Positions 11,921 to 23,757 of a DNA stretch of 64,000 nt are shown piece by piece. The stretch spans positions 13,754,399 to 13,818,398 of the forward strand of contig NC_091228.1 in NCBI RefSeq assembly GCF_040958095.1, given 5' to 3'. The notes beneath the pieces are model-generated. The model was given only the letters and a program-made list of their open reading frames with translations, did not search any database and was not told where the DNA came from. The translations under genes were made by a program, and so were the position numbers. Every line of letters begins with the position of its first letter. Position 1 is the first letter of the stretch. Origin of the DNA: Procambarus clarkii. Taxonomy: Eukaryota; Arthropoda; Malacostraca; Decapoda; Cambaridae.

Positions 11921-11998
<78 letters not shown>
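11921..11998. repeat. (TA)n microsatellite
   Basis: TA tract between the 81-bp-arm foldback and the next MITE. Confidence 0.97.
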
Positions 11999-12374
11999 GT
12001 CGTACCTAGTAGCCAGAACTCACTTTTCAGCCTACAATGCAAGGCCCGATTTGCCTAATAAGCCAAGTTTTCATGAATTAATATATTTTCTCTAATTTTT
12101 TTCTTATGAAATGATAAAGCTACCCATTTCATTATGTATGAGGTCAATTTTTTTTAATTGGAGATAAAATTAATGCAGATATATGACCGAACCTAACCAA
12201 CCCTACCTAACCTAACCTAACCTATCTTTATAGGTTAGGTAGCAGAAAAAGTTAGGTTAGGTTAGGTTAGGTAGGTTAGGTAGTCGAAAAAACATTAATT
12301 CATGAAAACTTGGCTTATTAGGCAAATAGGGCCTTGCATAGTAGGCTGAGAAGTGCGTTCTGGCTACTAGGTAC

Positions 12375-12377
<3 letters not shown>
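11999..12377. mobile_element. 379-bp foldback/MITE with central TTAGG repeats
   Basis: Terminal inverted repeats of about 84 bp begin GTCGTACCTAGTAGCCAGAAC and end with the complement at 12377. The centre has (CCTAA)n and (TTAGG)n tracts facing each other (about 12195-12290). No protein is encoded. (TA)n tracts lie on both sides, consistent with insertion at TA. Full copy also at 61802-62191, half copy at 11425-11634. Confidence 0.9.
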
Positions 12378-12440
<63 letters not shown>

Positions 12441-12450
12441 ATATATATAT
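12378..12450. repeat. (TA)n microsatellite, insertion target of gypsy copy B
   Basis: TA with one TT interruption. It continues beyond the gypsy element at 18555, so the element split one TA tract. Confidence 0.95.
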
Positions 12451-13128
12451 TGTGACGGTAACGCGTTGGTGTTCGGCTGTTTAAGGCTAGGGGTATGGCC
12501 TCGTCACATAGTTATAAAAAAAAAGAAAAACTGGAACGTCGTCTGTGGTAAGGTAAGGAGAAGACACACAAAACACAAGTAAATTTTAACAATGAAATTT
12601 TAATTACGTTAAATAAATCAAAACATGAATAAAATGCACAAACAAATTCTTATAATAAAATCAATCAATCAAAATAATAAGAATACTTAAATGACACAAT
12701 GAAAAGTTACGTTAAGGCAAAATAACAAGAAGTGCAACACAAAATTAAATGGGAGGTGCTGGAATATTGGCTTTAAGCTATCACCTCTCTCAGTACACGC
12801 TAACGTCTAGCCGGGAGGAGTGATAACTACGAAAGCACTGAACATTCTGAGGTCGTGGCGACCCCAGACATCAAGTAGTATGGGGGGGCGAGTGCAGGTG
12901 CAGCCAGACTGGCGACCAATCAGCGGGGCCGGTAGCGATCAACGAGTAGTTTGGCGGTTTGAGTCTGAACAGGTGTCTCTGGCTGCAACGTTTTGCGCTC
13001 TGGCAAGCCTTGCTGGTGTTGTTGTCGTTGTTGTTGGACATTTCTTCCATAGTAGTTTTATATAACCACAACGACGTAATTGTGGAGGGAAGAGCAGGCT
13101 CAATCTCTTGAAAGAGATTATCGTCACA
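12451..13128 (-). repeat. 3' LTR of gypsy copy B
   Basis: 678 bp, TGTGACGGTAACGCG to TTATCGTCACA on the plus strand, so both ends obey TG...CA and form a short inverted repeat. It is the partner of 17872-18554. Confidence 0.95.
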
Positions 13129-13144
13129 ACTCTCCCCCGAAGCC
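13129..13144 (-). promoter_or_regulatory. Polypurine tract of gypsy copy B
   Basis: On the minus strand CTTCGGGGGAGAGT lies directly before the 3' LTR, the expected place for the plus-strand primer of reverse transcription. Confidence 0.6.
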
Positions 13145-13149
13145 TGCGG

Positions 13150-13420
13150 TTCTGGAAGAAGTACGTCGTTATGTGGTGGAGTAATGGATGGAGTCGCTTC
13201 TACTTCATAAACTCTGGAGAGATCATGGGCTAAGATGTTGTCAGACTCTTGGTATAGCGTGTCTCCAGGTTGAATTTCTGCAGTTAGCAAGCCCATAGTA
13301 GAAGACGTTGAGATGAGAAGTGGGCGTGCTGCAGGAGGTGTAGGGTGGTGTGGTCCGTGTGGATGGTGGACCGAGCACTTTTCAGGTGTGGAGTGAAGTG
13401 CTGAAGCTTCAGGATGAGGA
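13150..13420 (-). pseudogene. C-terminal half of RNase H, frameshifted
   Basis: The minus-strand reading continues RNase H in other frames after the long ORF: LLFLILKLQHFTPHL, then IHTDHTTLHLLQHAHF, a stop after LLLWA, and ESDNILAHDLSRV near 13215. The last is the usual C-terminal RNase H motif of gypsy pol. It is followed only by about 70 bp and the LTR, so RNase H is the last domain of the element and integrase does not follow it. Confidence 0.75.
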
Positions 13421-16400
13421 AGAGTAGCTCCTTGCCAATTGTTCCGTAGATCCTTGTAGCAGTAGTTGTTCGCTGACAGGTGTATTCTTCTCGCCTCGTT
13501 GCTGCATCACGACACCACCAACGTCGGTACCATTGGCGTCGACATGGAGGATGAAGGGCTTATCTGACGAGGTGAGAGTGGAATTAGAAGAGGGCAAAGG
13601 AGCACGATTATTATCCTGAAAGCATTTGGGAAGATCATTAAGGATTTCGGAATTAGAAAGCGCTGACTCCTTGTCAGTGCTTTCGGGAGGAGAAGCTGGG
13701 AAGATCTCACTGTGGATGTAGGGTTCTGTGAAGGTAGAACAATTAGTCAAGACAGTGGGAGGAGTACCATTATATTGCTTCAGGAGGTTGACGTGGCACA
13801 GCTGGGTCTTCCGCCGCCTATCTGGAGTCTCTATGACGTAGTTGTTGTTGCTTCTGCACTCTTTGACGCAGTAGGGTCCTGAAAATCTGTTTTGTAAAGG
13901 TGAACCTGGGATAGGGAAATAGGCAAGGACGAAGTCTCCCGGCTTGAATTTTCTTACTTTGCTGGTCTGGTCGTAATGAGTCTTCATTCTCACCTGGGCT
14001 TTCAATAGATTATCATGGGCAAAGCGGTGGACTCTCTCTAGAATGTGTTGAAGGTTTTGAAGAAACTGGGGCACATTCTGATGCTCACTGAAGGTGGCAT
14101 CTGTGAGAGAGTCTTTGAAAGCCTTAAGGGGAGTACGGCACTTACGGCCGTAGAGCATCTCATAAGGAGATACTCCTAGGGACTCATTGGGGAGACTTCT
14201 GAAAATACACATTATAAGGTCAAGCTGCTTATCCCAATCCTTCGAGGTTTCACTACAAAACTTTTTCAAGAGTGCCTTGATGGTCTGATGACTACGTTCA
14301 AGAGAACCCTGTGAAGCAGGATGATAGGGGCTGGACAATACCTGTTTGATGTTGAACTCCTCCAGTGTCCTTTTGAAGAGATCACTGGTGAAGTTGGTAC
14401 CACAGTCACTTTGAATCTCCCTGGGAAATCCGTATTGAGTGAAGATCTTCAATAGATGTTTTATAACCGTAGCAGCCGTGATGTTCTTCACTGGAACTGC
14501 TATGGGAAATCTGGTGGTAGGACACAGGATGGTTAGGATGTAGGCGTTACCTGAACTGGTCCGAGGTAAAGGACCAACACAGTCTATTATGAGTCTGTGG
14601 AAAGGTTCCGCAGGCACCTGTATGGGAATCAGTGGTGCTCTGGGAATGGAGACGTTCGGTTTGCCTGCCATCTGACATGTATGACACTGTTTTACGTACT
14701 GTTTGACGTTATTTACCATACCTGGCCAGTAGTAGTCTTGACGAATCCCATGGTAAGTCTTGTTGAAGCCGTAGTGGGAGAATGCTCCGTGGGCCAGGTG
14801 TAGAATAGTGGGCCGCAGGCTGGTGGGAATCACAAGTTGTTCGATGTTGGCCCAATCGTCCTCCTCCTTCAGTTTACTGGGTCTATATCTGCGGTAGAGC
14901 AAGTCGTTCTCTAGGAAGAACCCAGGAATACTGTCGGGTTGAGTCTCAGCCTGGAAAAACAATGGTGTTAAAGTAAGATCTTCCCTCTGCAACTTACGGA
15001 ACTCCAACTTGGTCAGATGCGGGGGGAGTTTCTGAGGGTCTTGAGGGACAGCGGTAGCAGTAGAGTCAGCTGGCTGTGGACATGCGGCTTGTGCACGGGT
15101 GGTCACGAGAACCGGAGGAGAAACTTCATCACTCTCTTGAACCTCTGCTGGAACATACTCTAGAATAGGGTTTATTGGCACAGAGTTACACACCTGGGGT
15201 TTGTCCATGACGATCAGGTTGGTCGGTTGCAGGTCTTCTGCCAAGTCGTTGCCTAGGAGAAGTTGCACTCCAGGCATGGGAAAAGGCTTTTCCCTGACGG
15301 CGACTTGGACTTCCCCGTTCACGTAGGGACAATCCAGGTGGACTCTGGCGAGAGGGTATGGAGTGGTAGCAGTGAGGTCAGTGATGAAGACGGTTTCTCC
15401 GGTGTAGACGATGTTGGGCACAGCCGACTTCAAGATGATCGATTGTAGAGCCGCTGTGTCCCTCAAGATCTTCAATTTGAAACGTCCCTCCGGATTTGAA
15501 CCGTTGGCAGAGACAGTTCCAGTATACAGATGGTTACTGAAAAGAGAAAGATCATTAACATCAACACCAACATTCATCACAGGCTTACCGGACTTAGGAG
15601 GAGTTGGTTTGGGTCTTTGTTGGTCAGTGGTTCCCTTGTATTGAGACTTACCACACTTGTCTATGGTATGTGCATAGAGTCTACAATACTTGCAGTACAG
15701 TTGTGAACCAGCTTGATCGGGGCTCACCTTTTCGTAACTGTACCACGACTTCTTACTGGAGGATGGTTCGGGTGTCAGCCGGTGGATGAGGCTGTAAGAG
15801 TCAGCCGACTTAGCACACTTCAGGTAGTCGGTTTCTTCTTTATCTGCTAAGTAGAGGCGGACAGGAGGTGGCACACGTCTCAAGAATTCTTCAACAAGCA
15901 TCAGGTTGACGAGTTCTGTAAAAGTAGAGACATGTGCTGCTTCCAGCCATTTCATGAAATACCTCCGTTTCGTGTTAGCAAACTCGAGGAAGGTAGTGGT
16001 ACTTGCCTTCAGGTGGTCACGGAATTTCCTTCTATAACTTTCGGTGGAAAGTAGGTAGGCGTCCAACACTGCTTGTTTCAGAGTGTAGTAGTCATTCTCA
16101 GACGCCAAAGTACTGAGTGTGACTGCAGCTCTACCTGTAAGATGGACTCTGAGAAGTGTGGCCCATTGGTCGACAGGCCAACTGAGTTGATTAGCAAAGG
16201 TTTCAAAGGTGGTAAAGAACACATCAACTTCTGCTTCTACAAAGGATGGCATTAACTTACTTGCATGTGATATATTAAAACTGACGGGAAGATTGGCAGT
16301 AGCTTGCTGGCGTTGAGTGAAGTGTGAAGTTTCCAAGGCGATTTCACGTTGACGACACTCTAGAGCCAGAGTCGCTTGTTGCTTGTCATGTTCGCGTTGT

Positions 16401-16978
16401 AACTCTAACTCGCGTTGTTTGGTTTCGAGCTGTAAGCGTTCCCGCTCCTGGAGTGTTTCAAGCTGTACTCGCTCACGTTCATGGAGCAAGGCGACCTCAC
16501 GTTCGTGTTCTTCTCTCCTCAAAGCGGCCTCGCGTTCTTGTTCGTTTCTCCTCAAAGCAGCTTCACGTTCTCTGAGGGTGATTTCTCGTTCTTGTTCTTC
16601 CCTTCTCAAAGTAGTTTCACGTTCTCTGAGGGTGATTTCTCGTTCTTGTTCTTCCCTCCGTATGGCAGCTGCTCGTTCTTGTTGTTCGAGGGCTTCCCTT
16701 TGCTGCTCACGTTCAATCTTGGCCAGTTCCAATTGGAGTTTCATCGTTGCCAAATCAGTTTTTCCTGCAATATAGTAAGTTTCATGAGTTTCAGAGTCTA
16801 TCTTACCTTGCTCTAAATAGTAATCCAGCAACAGGTTGTGTAGGTCATTTTTGTTGGCTTGGTAGGGAACTTCTAGTTGATACTCATGTGCAAGAGTTTG
16901 TAATTCAGTCTTCTTGGCACGACTCAAAGTCCCTATTTCACCTGCTGGATTTGCACGGAAAGCTTGGAGACGAAACAT
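13409..16978 (-). CDS. Gag-protease-integrase-RNase H polyprotein (no RT)
   Basis: One open frame of about 1190 residues. The Met at 16978 (MFRLQAFR) is chosen because copy A starts there; the frame is open to 17014. Residues numbered from 17014: coiled coil with EEQERE repeats 100-235; SCAN-like capsid 315-400 (ESYRRKFRDHLKA, LVNLMLVEEFLRRVP); CCHC knuckle CKYCRLYAHTIDKC near 445; retropepsin-like LRDTAALQS near 518 and LLGNDLA near 590; HHCC near 738-785; DDE core with D in IIDCVG, D in SDCGTNF and E 35 residues later; GPY-type module near 1045; RNase H start DKPFILHVDAN near 1150. A frameshift inside RNase H ends the frame. Reverse transcriptase is absent and the protease triplet is DTA. 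Confidence 0.85.
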   Translation of the reverse strand: MFRLQAFRANPAGEIGTLSRAKKTELQTLAHEYQLEVPYQANKNDLHNLLLDYYLEQGKIDSETHETYYIAGKTDLATMKLQLELAKIEREQQREALEQQERAAAIRREEQEREITLRERETTLRREEQEREITLREREAALRRNEQEREAALRREEHEREVALLHERERVQLETLQERERLQLETKQRELELQREHDKQQATLALECRQREIALETSHFTQRQQATANLPVSFNISHASKLMPSFVEAEVDVFFTTFETFANQLSWPVDQWATLLRVHLTGRAAVTLSTLASENDYYTLKQAVLDAYLLSTESYRRKFRDHLKASTTTFLEFANTKRRYFMKWLEAAHVSTFTELVNLMLVEEFLRRVPPPVRLYLADKEETDYLKCAKSADSYSLIHRLTPEPSSSKKSWYSYEKVSPDQAGSQLYCKYCRLYAHTIDKCGKSQYKGTTDQQRPKPTPPKSGKPVMNVGVDVNDLSLFSNHLYTGTVSANGSNPEGRFKLKILRDTAALQSIILKSAVPNIVYTGETVFITDLTATTPYPLARVHLDCPYVNGEVQVAVREKPFPMPGVQLLLGNDLAEDLQPTNLIVMDKPQVCNSVPINPILEYVPAEVQESDEVSPPVLVTTRAQAACPQPADSTATAVPQDPQKLPPHLTKLEFRKLQREDLTLTPLFFQAETQPDSIPGFFLENDLLYRRYRPSKLKEEDDWANIEQLVIPTSLRPTILHLAHGAFSHYGFNKTYHGIRQDYYWPGMVNNVKQYVKQCHTCQMAGKPNVSIPRAPLIPIQVPAEPFHRLIIDCVGPLPRTSSGNAYILTILCPTTRFPIAVPVKNITAATVIKHLLKIFTQYGFPREIQSDCGTNFTSDLFKRTLEEFNIKQVLSSPYHPASQGSLERSHQTIKALLKKFCSETSKDWDKQLDLIMCIFRSLPNESLGVSPYEMLYGRKCRTPLKAFKDSLTDATFSEHQNVPQFLQNLQHILERVHRFAHDNLLKAQVRMKTHYDQTSKVRKFKPGDFVLAYFPIPGSPLQNRFSGPYCVKECRSNNNYVIETPDRRRKTQLCHVNLLKQYNGTPPTVLTNCSTFTEPYIHSEIFPASPPESTDKESALSNSEILNDLPKCFQDNNRAPLPSSNSTLTSSDKPFILHVDANGTDVGGVVMQQRGEKNTPVSEQLLLQGSTEQLARSYSSSS

Positions 16979-17845
16979 TGTGAAATTAGCAAATAAAGGT
17001 ACACGAATATTCAATAGTGAATGTCAGAAACAGGACAACGTGGCAACTGGTACCTATCCTGTGAGATCTTTAACAATTAAAGTTAAGAAAAAGATGTTAA
17101 ATGATTAAATTAAATCAAGGGCGCAGGAAATCTTGTACCCGGTACTCATGTAAGAGGATAAGGGCAAGAAAATCCTACTAACAAATGAAACAGAGTTTCG
17201 AAAACAAATGAAACAGTTAAATGCTTCAAAAGTAAAATTGGTAGTCCAAGGATGTAGGCATACCTTGCCACGTCTCTATAGGACATAAAGCAAGTTTTTC
17301 CTACTGAATTTAATATGATACTTACAGAATTAGCGAACTTTTGTGCTCTGAAAAAATAAGCTAATTCCCTACCGTTGTATGTATCATCATCTCTGACTGA
17401 CGTGTAGGGGTGCGTGGTGTCAACTGGTGACGAGAACTGCTGCTGAGGTCCCAATTCAGCAACTAAAGTTCGAGCTAGAGGAACTATGGCCCTCTTTGTC
17501 CTCCTACAGTCAGATTGCAGAAGATTGGGTACTCTTGACCCGGGGCAGACCACAGTACCAGGGTACCAATATGATGATCTGTCAGAATGAGAAATATTCA
17601 AGGGACATAGATGGTAAACACGAGTAATAACACGGAGGGAGAGATGACCAATTAAGAGTATGACTGCGGCCTACAGTCACCACGTAATCCAAAGTTGTCT
17701 CACCTTCACCATATGTTACTCTCGTAATGCACAATACACCGCACCTTATAAAAAATGAAATTGAATATGAAAAATAGTAAAGCTACGTTAACAAAGTTAA
17801 ATACGCTTACCATAAATTACCACTTGGCACCAGTACCTGAGTGAA
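16979..17845 (-). other. 5' leader of gypsy copy B
   Basis: Non-coding leader between the primer-binding site and gag. About 17340-17650 is homologous to copy A 1170-1500, so it is a conserved part of the element. The 151-codon open frame here has no protein-family resemblance. Confidence 0.6.
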
Positions 17846-17864
17846 GCTCCCGGACAGGCCCCCA
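17846..17864 (-). promoter_or_regulatory. Primer-binding site of gypsy copy B
   Basis: Minus strand TGGGGGCCTGTCCGGGAGC starts 7 bases after the 5' LTR. It would pair with a tRNA 3' end of CCCGGACAGGCCCCCA type. It resembles the proline-tRNA type apart from a two-base swap. The tRNA identity is inferred. Confidence 0.7.
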
Positions 17865-17871
17865 TATAACT

Positions 17872-19908
<2,037 letters not shown>

Positions 19909-20018
19909 GTGTTGGTGCGGCGGCGGTACAGTGCATACCTCTTCACTACCCTCGGTCCTTGCTTCATCATCCAGGGCATTGGTTACATGACCGAGTTCTT
20001 CGACTACTACAACTTCAG
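19909..20018 (+). CDS. Cys-loop channel exon, TM1
   Basis: A 110-bp exon after a pyrimidine-rich acceptor (TTTTCCCGTAAGCAG) and before a donor (TTCAG|GTGAGG). It encodes VRRRYSAYLFTTLGPCFI and QGIGYMTEFFDYYNF, the pre-TM1 basic residues and TM1 of a pentameric ligand-gated ion channel. It ends in phase 2; joined to the exon at 22863 the split codon becomes AGC (Ser) and the frame stays open. Upstream exons for the signal peptide and ligand-binding domain are not seen in the window. Confidence 0.7.
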
Positions 20019-20276
20019 GTGAGGAGGTTGTCAGTTTATCCATTACTTGACGGCTGTCACTTGTCAGCATATGTTCCATGTAATATACCAGTTTACACAC
20101 TACTTGGTAGCTGTCACTTGTCAGCATATGTTACATGTAGTATACCAGTTTACCCACTACATGGCGGCTGTTACTTGTCAGAAAATGTTACATGTAGTAT
20201 ACCAGTTTACCTATTACTTGGTGGCTGTCACTTGTCAGCATTTATTCCATGTAGTATACCGGTTTACCCATTACTT
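20019..20276. repeat. 57-bp tandem repeat next to the splice donor
   Basis: Four units; the phrase GCTGT(C/T)ACTTGTCAG recurs at 20053, 20110, 20167 and 20224, exactly 57 bp apart. Units share GTAGTATACC(A/G)GTTTACC. It lies in the intron directly after the TM1 exon. 57 is a multiple of three, which explains the open frames here. Confidence 0.95.
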
Positions 20277-21534
20277 GTGCAATACCCATATTTTCAAGAA
20301 GCCTTCAAGAACAGTGGCCTTTTCTCCCTTGTTGAACCTAGCTTATGAACCACATTCCCAGCTTTAGTTTAGCTTGAGGAAAGTTCAATATTTTATGCAT
20401 AAGGGCATAGTGACTTTTAGCCCTGCCTGCTGATTACTTAGCTGCATATGCAAAATTGCAGATATATTTAGAATGTGTTTTCTAGTATGCAAGAGAAACA
20501 TTTATTATAATTATGTATTGTTTAGTGATTGTCAAATATCCTTAGCTTAAGAAATCAAATGTATTGTATCATATTACATCACATCATCATAAATGATAAT
20601 AAATTAATGAAATCTTCATAAATTTATGTGTTAATCATAAAATTGGAAACCAAATGTATTGTATCATTATTTCACATCATCATAGATGATAATAAATTTA
20701 TGAAATCATCAAAAATTTAACAATTCTATTTAAGATTTTTAAGCTCCTTAACTAGTACAATGTTGATAAAAGAAGACAAATAAAATAATTACATTTATAA
20801 AATAAAGAATGACTGTAAAACATCCTTAGCTTGAAGATTTTAATCATAAAATATGATAAAAATATTTATGAAGTGATTCCGATGATAATAATTTGAATAC
20901 TTGATTCTAATGCAAAACTGATTTAAGAAGTTTAGAATGACGGAAAAGTAAATCATTCAAGATTCGGTTAATCATGAGATATTTATACAACATTACTGTA
21001 TCAAGATGACAATAGTTATAATGACAAAGTAAAAGAACAAATACATGTTGCAGTCTTACCTCTGATCCTTGGGACTCCGTCTGCATCATGAGTGGTAATG
21101 AGCAGTTTCTTTCCCATTGTGTGTGATTAGTGAATAGATTAGCGTACACATTAGTGTATACGTTAGTGTATGCATTAGGTTGCTCATACACCTGTATACG
21201 TAGAGTGAAATATAACATTTTGTCGTATTCGCGGATGTAAAACAGCTGGTGCTGAGCACAGTGTCCTCCTGTCTGTTCTTGAATTATAATATTGTTATAA
21301 CTTTCTGGAGGTCAATTATGGTTTTTCTTACATTACATGTATTGGTACTTATGGTAAAGCAAGTGAAGGTAGATTTGATATAAAGACATAATCTTCAGAA
21401 TTAAACAATGTTATCATCAAAATGGTTTTGTCCGTGCACTTCGTCATTCACTGAGTCTTTTCTTCAAGTAATGTTATGGAACAGTTTCAGTGCCTTCTAA
21501 GATGCAGTGTTATTTTAATGTCCTACATCCCTCT
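20277..21534. other. AT-rich intron sequence
   Basis: No gene recognised. A stretch near 20540-20700 has a diverged duplication (ATCATCATAAATGATAATAAATT and ATCATCATAGATGATAATAAATT types). Confidence 0.5.
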
Positions 21535-21906
21535 AGACACACCCTTCCCTTCTTCCCCCCACACACCTCCCCCCACACATCTCCCCCCCACACACACCTT
21601 CACCCTCACACCTTTTCCCCCACACACCTTCCTCTACACATCTTTTCCCCACACATTCTCCCCCACACACATTCTCCCACCATATCTTCTGCCCCACAAA
21701 TTTTCACTCCTCCATACTCTCTACCCCCCACACACACCATCTTCCCCACACATATTCTCACTCCCCTCCCCCCACACACCTTTTTCCCCACAAACTTCTC
21801 TCACTCACCTCCCCCACACACACACCTTCTCCCCTACACATCATCTCCTCCACATACCATCTCCCCTACACACCTTCTCCCCCACACATCTTTTCACCTA
21901 CACAAG
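21535..21906. repeat. Imperfect C-rich minisatellite (CCCCACACACCTTCT type)
   Basis: Irregular units of CCCCACACAC and CTTCTC over about 370 bp; resumes after the SINE at 22193. Confidence 0.85.
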
Positions 21907-22192
21907 GGGGGAACAGACGGCTGAGTGGACATCGTTCGGGACTCGCAATTCTAGGGGCCGGGGATCGATCCCCGGCGATGGCGGAATCAAATAGGCAGAG
22001 TTTCTTTCACCCTGATGCATCTGGTCACCTAGCAGTAAATAGTTACCTGGGAGTTAGAGAGCTGCTACGGGCTGCTTCCTGGGGGGGGGGGGGGTGTGGA
22101 AAAAAATCTGTTCATTGACAATTGAGAGGCGGGCTGAAAGAGCCAGACCTCAACCCCCACATACACAACTAGGTGAATACAACTAGGTGACT
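21907..22192 (+). mobile_element. tRNA-derived SINE
   Basis: The head GACGGCTGAGTGGACATCG is an A-box-like tRNA part, and GGGGATCGATCCCCGG is a B-box-like part about 45 bp on. The body follows (GTTTCTTTCACCCTGATGCA, a G run, TGAGAGGCGGGCTGAAAGAG), and the 3' end repeats CAACTAGGTGA. I know this body as a common decapod interspersed repeat. It sits inside the C-rich minisatellite. Confidence 0.8.
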
Positions 22193-22450
22193 ACACATCT
22201 TCTCCTCCAGATACGCTCTCCCTTACACACCTTCTCCCTTACACACTTTCTCCTCCTCACATAATCTTGCCCACACTCCTTCTCCCCCAAACGTCCTCCC
22301 CCACCCCCGCCACACTCTTTGTCACCCACATATAATACTCCTCACACACCTACTCCCCCCCAAAATTCCCCCCACCATTCACCTTTCCCCCACTTTTTAA
22401 CCCCCCCCACACTTCCGCCCCCCCACATACCTCCCCAACACACCGTCTTC
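22193..22450. repeat. Continuation of the C-rich minisatellite
   Basis: Same CCCCACAC/CTTCTCC units as 21535-21906, so the SINE split one array. Confidence 0.8.
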
Positions 22451-22862
22451 CCTATGGTGTATTCTGCTTTAGGTTACCCTAGCTGGGGGTCCATGAAGGT
22501 TGAGTGGATGGAGGGATTTGGTGTATATTGTTTATACTGCTGGTGGTGACCCCAGCTGAGGGGTCCATAAGGGTGGGGTGGGTGGGGGTGTGGGGTCTAA
22601 GGTGAATATTATATAATGTTCTTCCTAGTGATTGGTCTGAAGATCTTGGCAACCTTTGATCTCTGATCTTGCGTTTACTGTACAGTATTCACACTATTAT
22701 CTGGTCATAATGCATTGTTAATTTTAAATGTTTATGTGTGTGTCGTGTATGTACTTACATTTTGTTTATTGTATAAAGTAAAGTTATATATTCAGAAAAT
22801 GTTTGATATATTAGTAGAAAGTAAGTAGTGAGGGAGAGCTAATTAAGCAATTTCTCCTTCAG
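22451..22862. other. Intron sequence before the TM2-TM3 exon
   Basis: No gene recognised. It ends in an acceptor (AATTTCTCCTTCAG at about 22849-22862). Confidence 0.5.
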
Positions 22863-23097
22863 CGACCGCATCATGGTGACGGTGTCGTGTCTCATCGTCA
22901 TTGGTACACTCTTTGTTCAGACGGCCTCAACCATGCCTTCCTCAGCCTCCGTCAAGGCCATCGATATCTTCTTCTTCTACTTCATGTTCCGTCTTCTCTT
23001 TACCTCCTTTCATCATTCTATCCTACTGCTGCTTCAGCGCTATGTGAATCACCATAATAACAATCAAGAAAACCACACCAACAAAATCACTCACCGG
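22863..23097 (+). CDS. Cys-loop channel exon, TM2 and TM3
   Basis: The exon opens with DRIMVTVSCLIVIGTLFVQ (pore-lining TM2) and continues MPSSASVKAIDIFFFYF and FRLLFTSFHHSILL (TM2-TM3 linker and TM3), then a polar His/Asn-rich start of the cytoplasmic loop. The Pro-Ala-Arg motif of typical anion channels is not visible before TM2, so ion selectivity cannot be read. A donor (CACCGG|GTGAGC) at 23097 is my preferred end, but the frame stays open to 23313. The gene would make a plasma-membrane receptor channel. It resembles divergent arthropod members of the family from memory; the subfamily is unsure. Confidence 0.7.
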
Positions 23098-23212
23098 GTG
23101 AGCAAGGAAGGAGCCCTGACATTGCAGGTTTTAGGTGATGGAATCATTGCTAATGAAGAGGTTATTGCCGCACCCACATGGCCCATGAAGACTACTACAC
23201 AAGCAGGTGTAG

Positions 23213-23440
23213 GCGCCCGGGTCCAGAGGGACGAACCAGCGATGGCATGGACACATCAACCGTCTTCATCCTCTGGTCTACTCCGCCAGCACCTCACCCC
23301 GCCATACCTGTGATCATGTCTTCGATGTCACCTGCATTCTCTTTGGCTATCTCATGGATATTGTGTGTAGTATAGGGTTTGGGATGTGGGTGATGCGAAG
23401 CCGTAGGTCAGTCATTGCTGACTTCGAAAGCTGCATGTAA
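23213..23440 (+). CDS. Cys-loop channel last exon, TM4 and stop
   Basis: In a frame different from the end of the TM3 exon, the sequence encodes HVFDVTCILFGYLMDIV and CSIGFGMWVMRSRR, the C-terminal TM4 and tail, then TAA at 23438-23440. Candidate acceptors at TGTAG|GCGCCC (23213) or AACCAG|CGATGG (23240) both restore the frame from the donor at 23097 (phase 0). An intron of about 115-142 bp is therefore possible. The alternative is a one-base frameshift in a continuous exon, which would make this a pseudogene. Confidence 0.6.
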   Translation, partial: APGSRGTNQRWHGHINRLHPLVYSASTSPRHTCDHVFDVTCILFGYLMDIVCSIGFGMWVMRSRRSVIADFESCM

Positions 23441-23569
23441 AAGGCAATCTATAGAATTATTACCAAAATTTATGATATGCACATATATATTATCTTATTC
23501 TAGTACACTTAGTACAAGTCACTTCTTTATCTACTTGTCTTATAAATATTATTACTCGCATGCAGGGAA

Positions 23570-23757
23570 CAGCTGAGTGTAGAGAACATTCACTATGCAA
23601 GGTTACAAATAAATGGTCCCGAGTTTAATTCCTAGTGCAGAACGAAAAACCTGATAAATGGAAGGTATATAACTGTTGTGGGTTGCATCCTGGAGAAGGT
23701 CAGTCGTTGGCCTATAGAACGACGATAAGCCTAACAGGCTGCCAGCATTACTGATAT
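23570..23757 (+). mobile_element. Diverged tRNA-like SINE
   Basis: AACAGCTGAGTGTAGAGAAC resembles a tRNA A-box region and GAGTTTAATTCCTAGTG a decayed B box. The body contains TTGTGGGTTGCATCCTGG and a CGACGATAAGCCTAACAGGC phrase, which I associate with decapod SINEs. No clear target duplication. Confidence 0.5.

Noticed and set aside
12195-12290. Telomere or telomere-proximal position from TTAGG runs
   Set aside because: The runs are short, face each other and belong to a dispersed MITE with identical structure at 62000.
13507-16983. Plus-strand and alternate frames over gypsy copy B
   Set aside because: Shadows of the 1190-codon minus-strand polyprotein.
17146-17601. 151-codon frame in the gypsy leader
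   Set aside because: The homologous leader of copy A does not keep the frame and no domain is visible.
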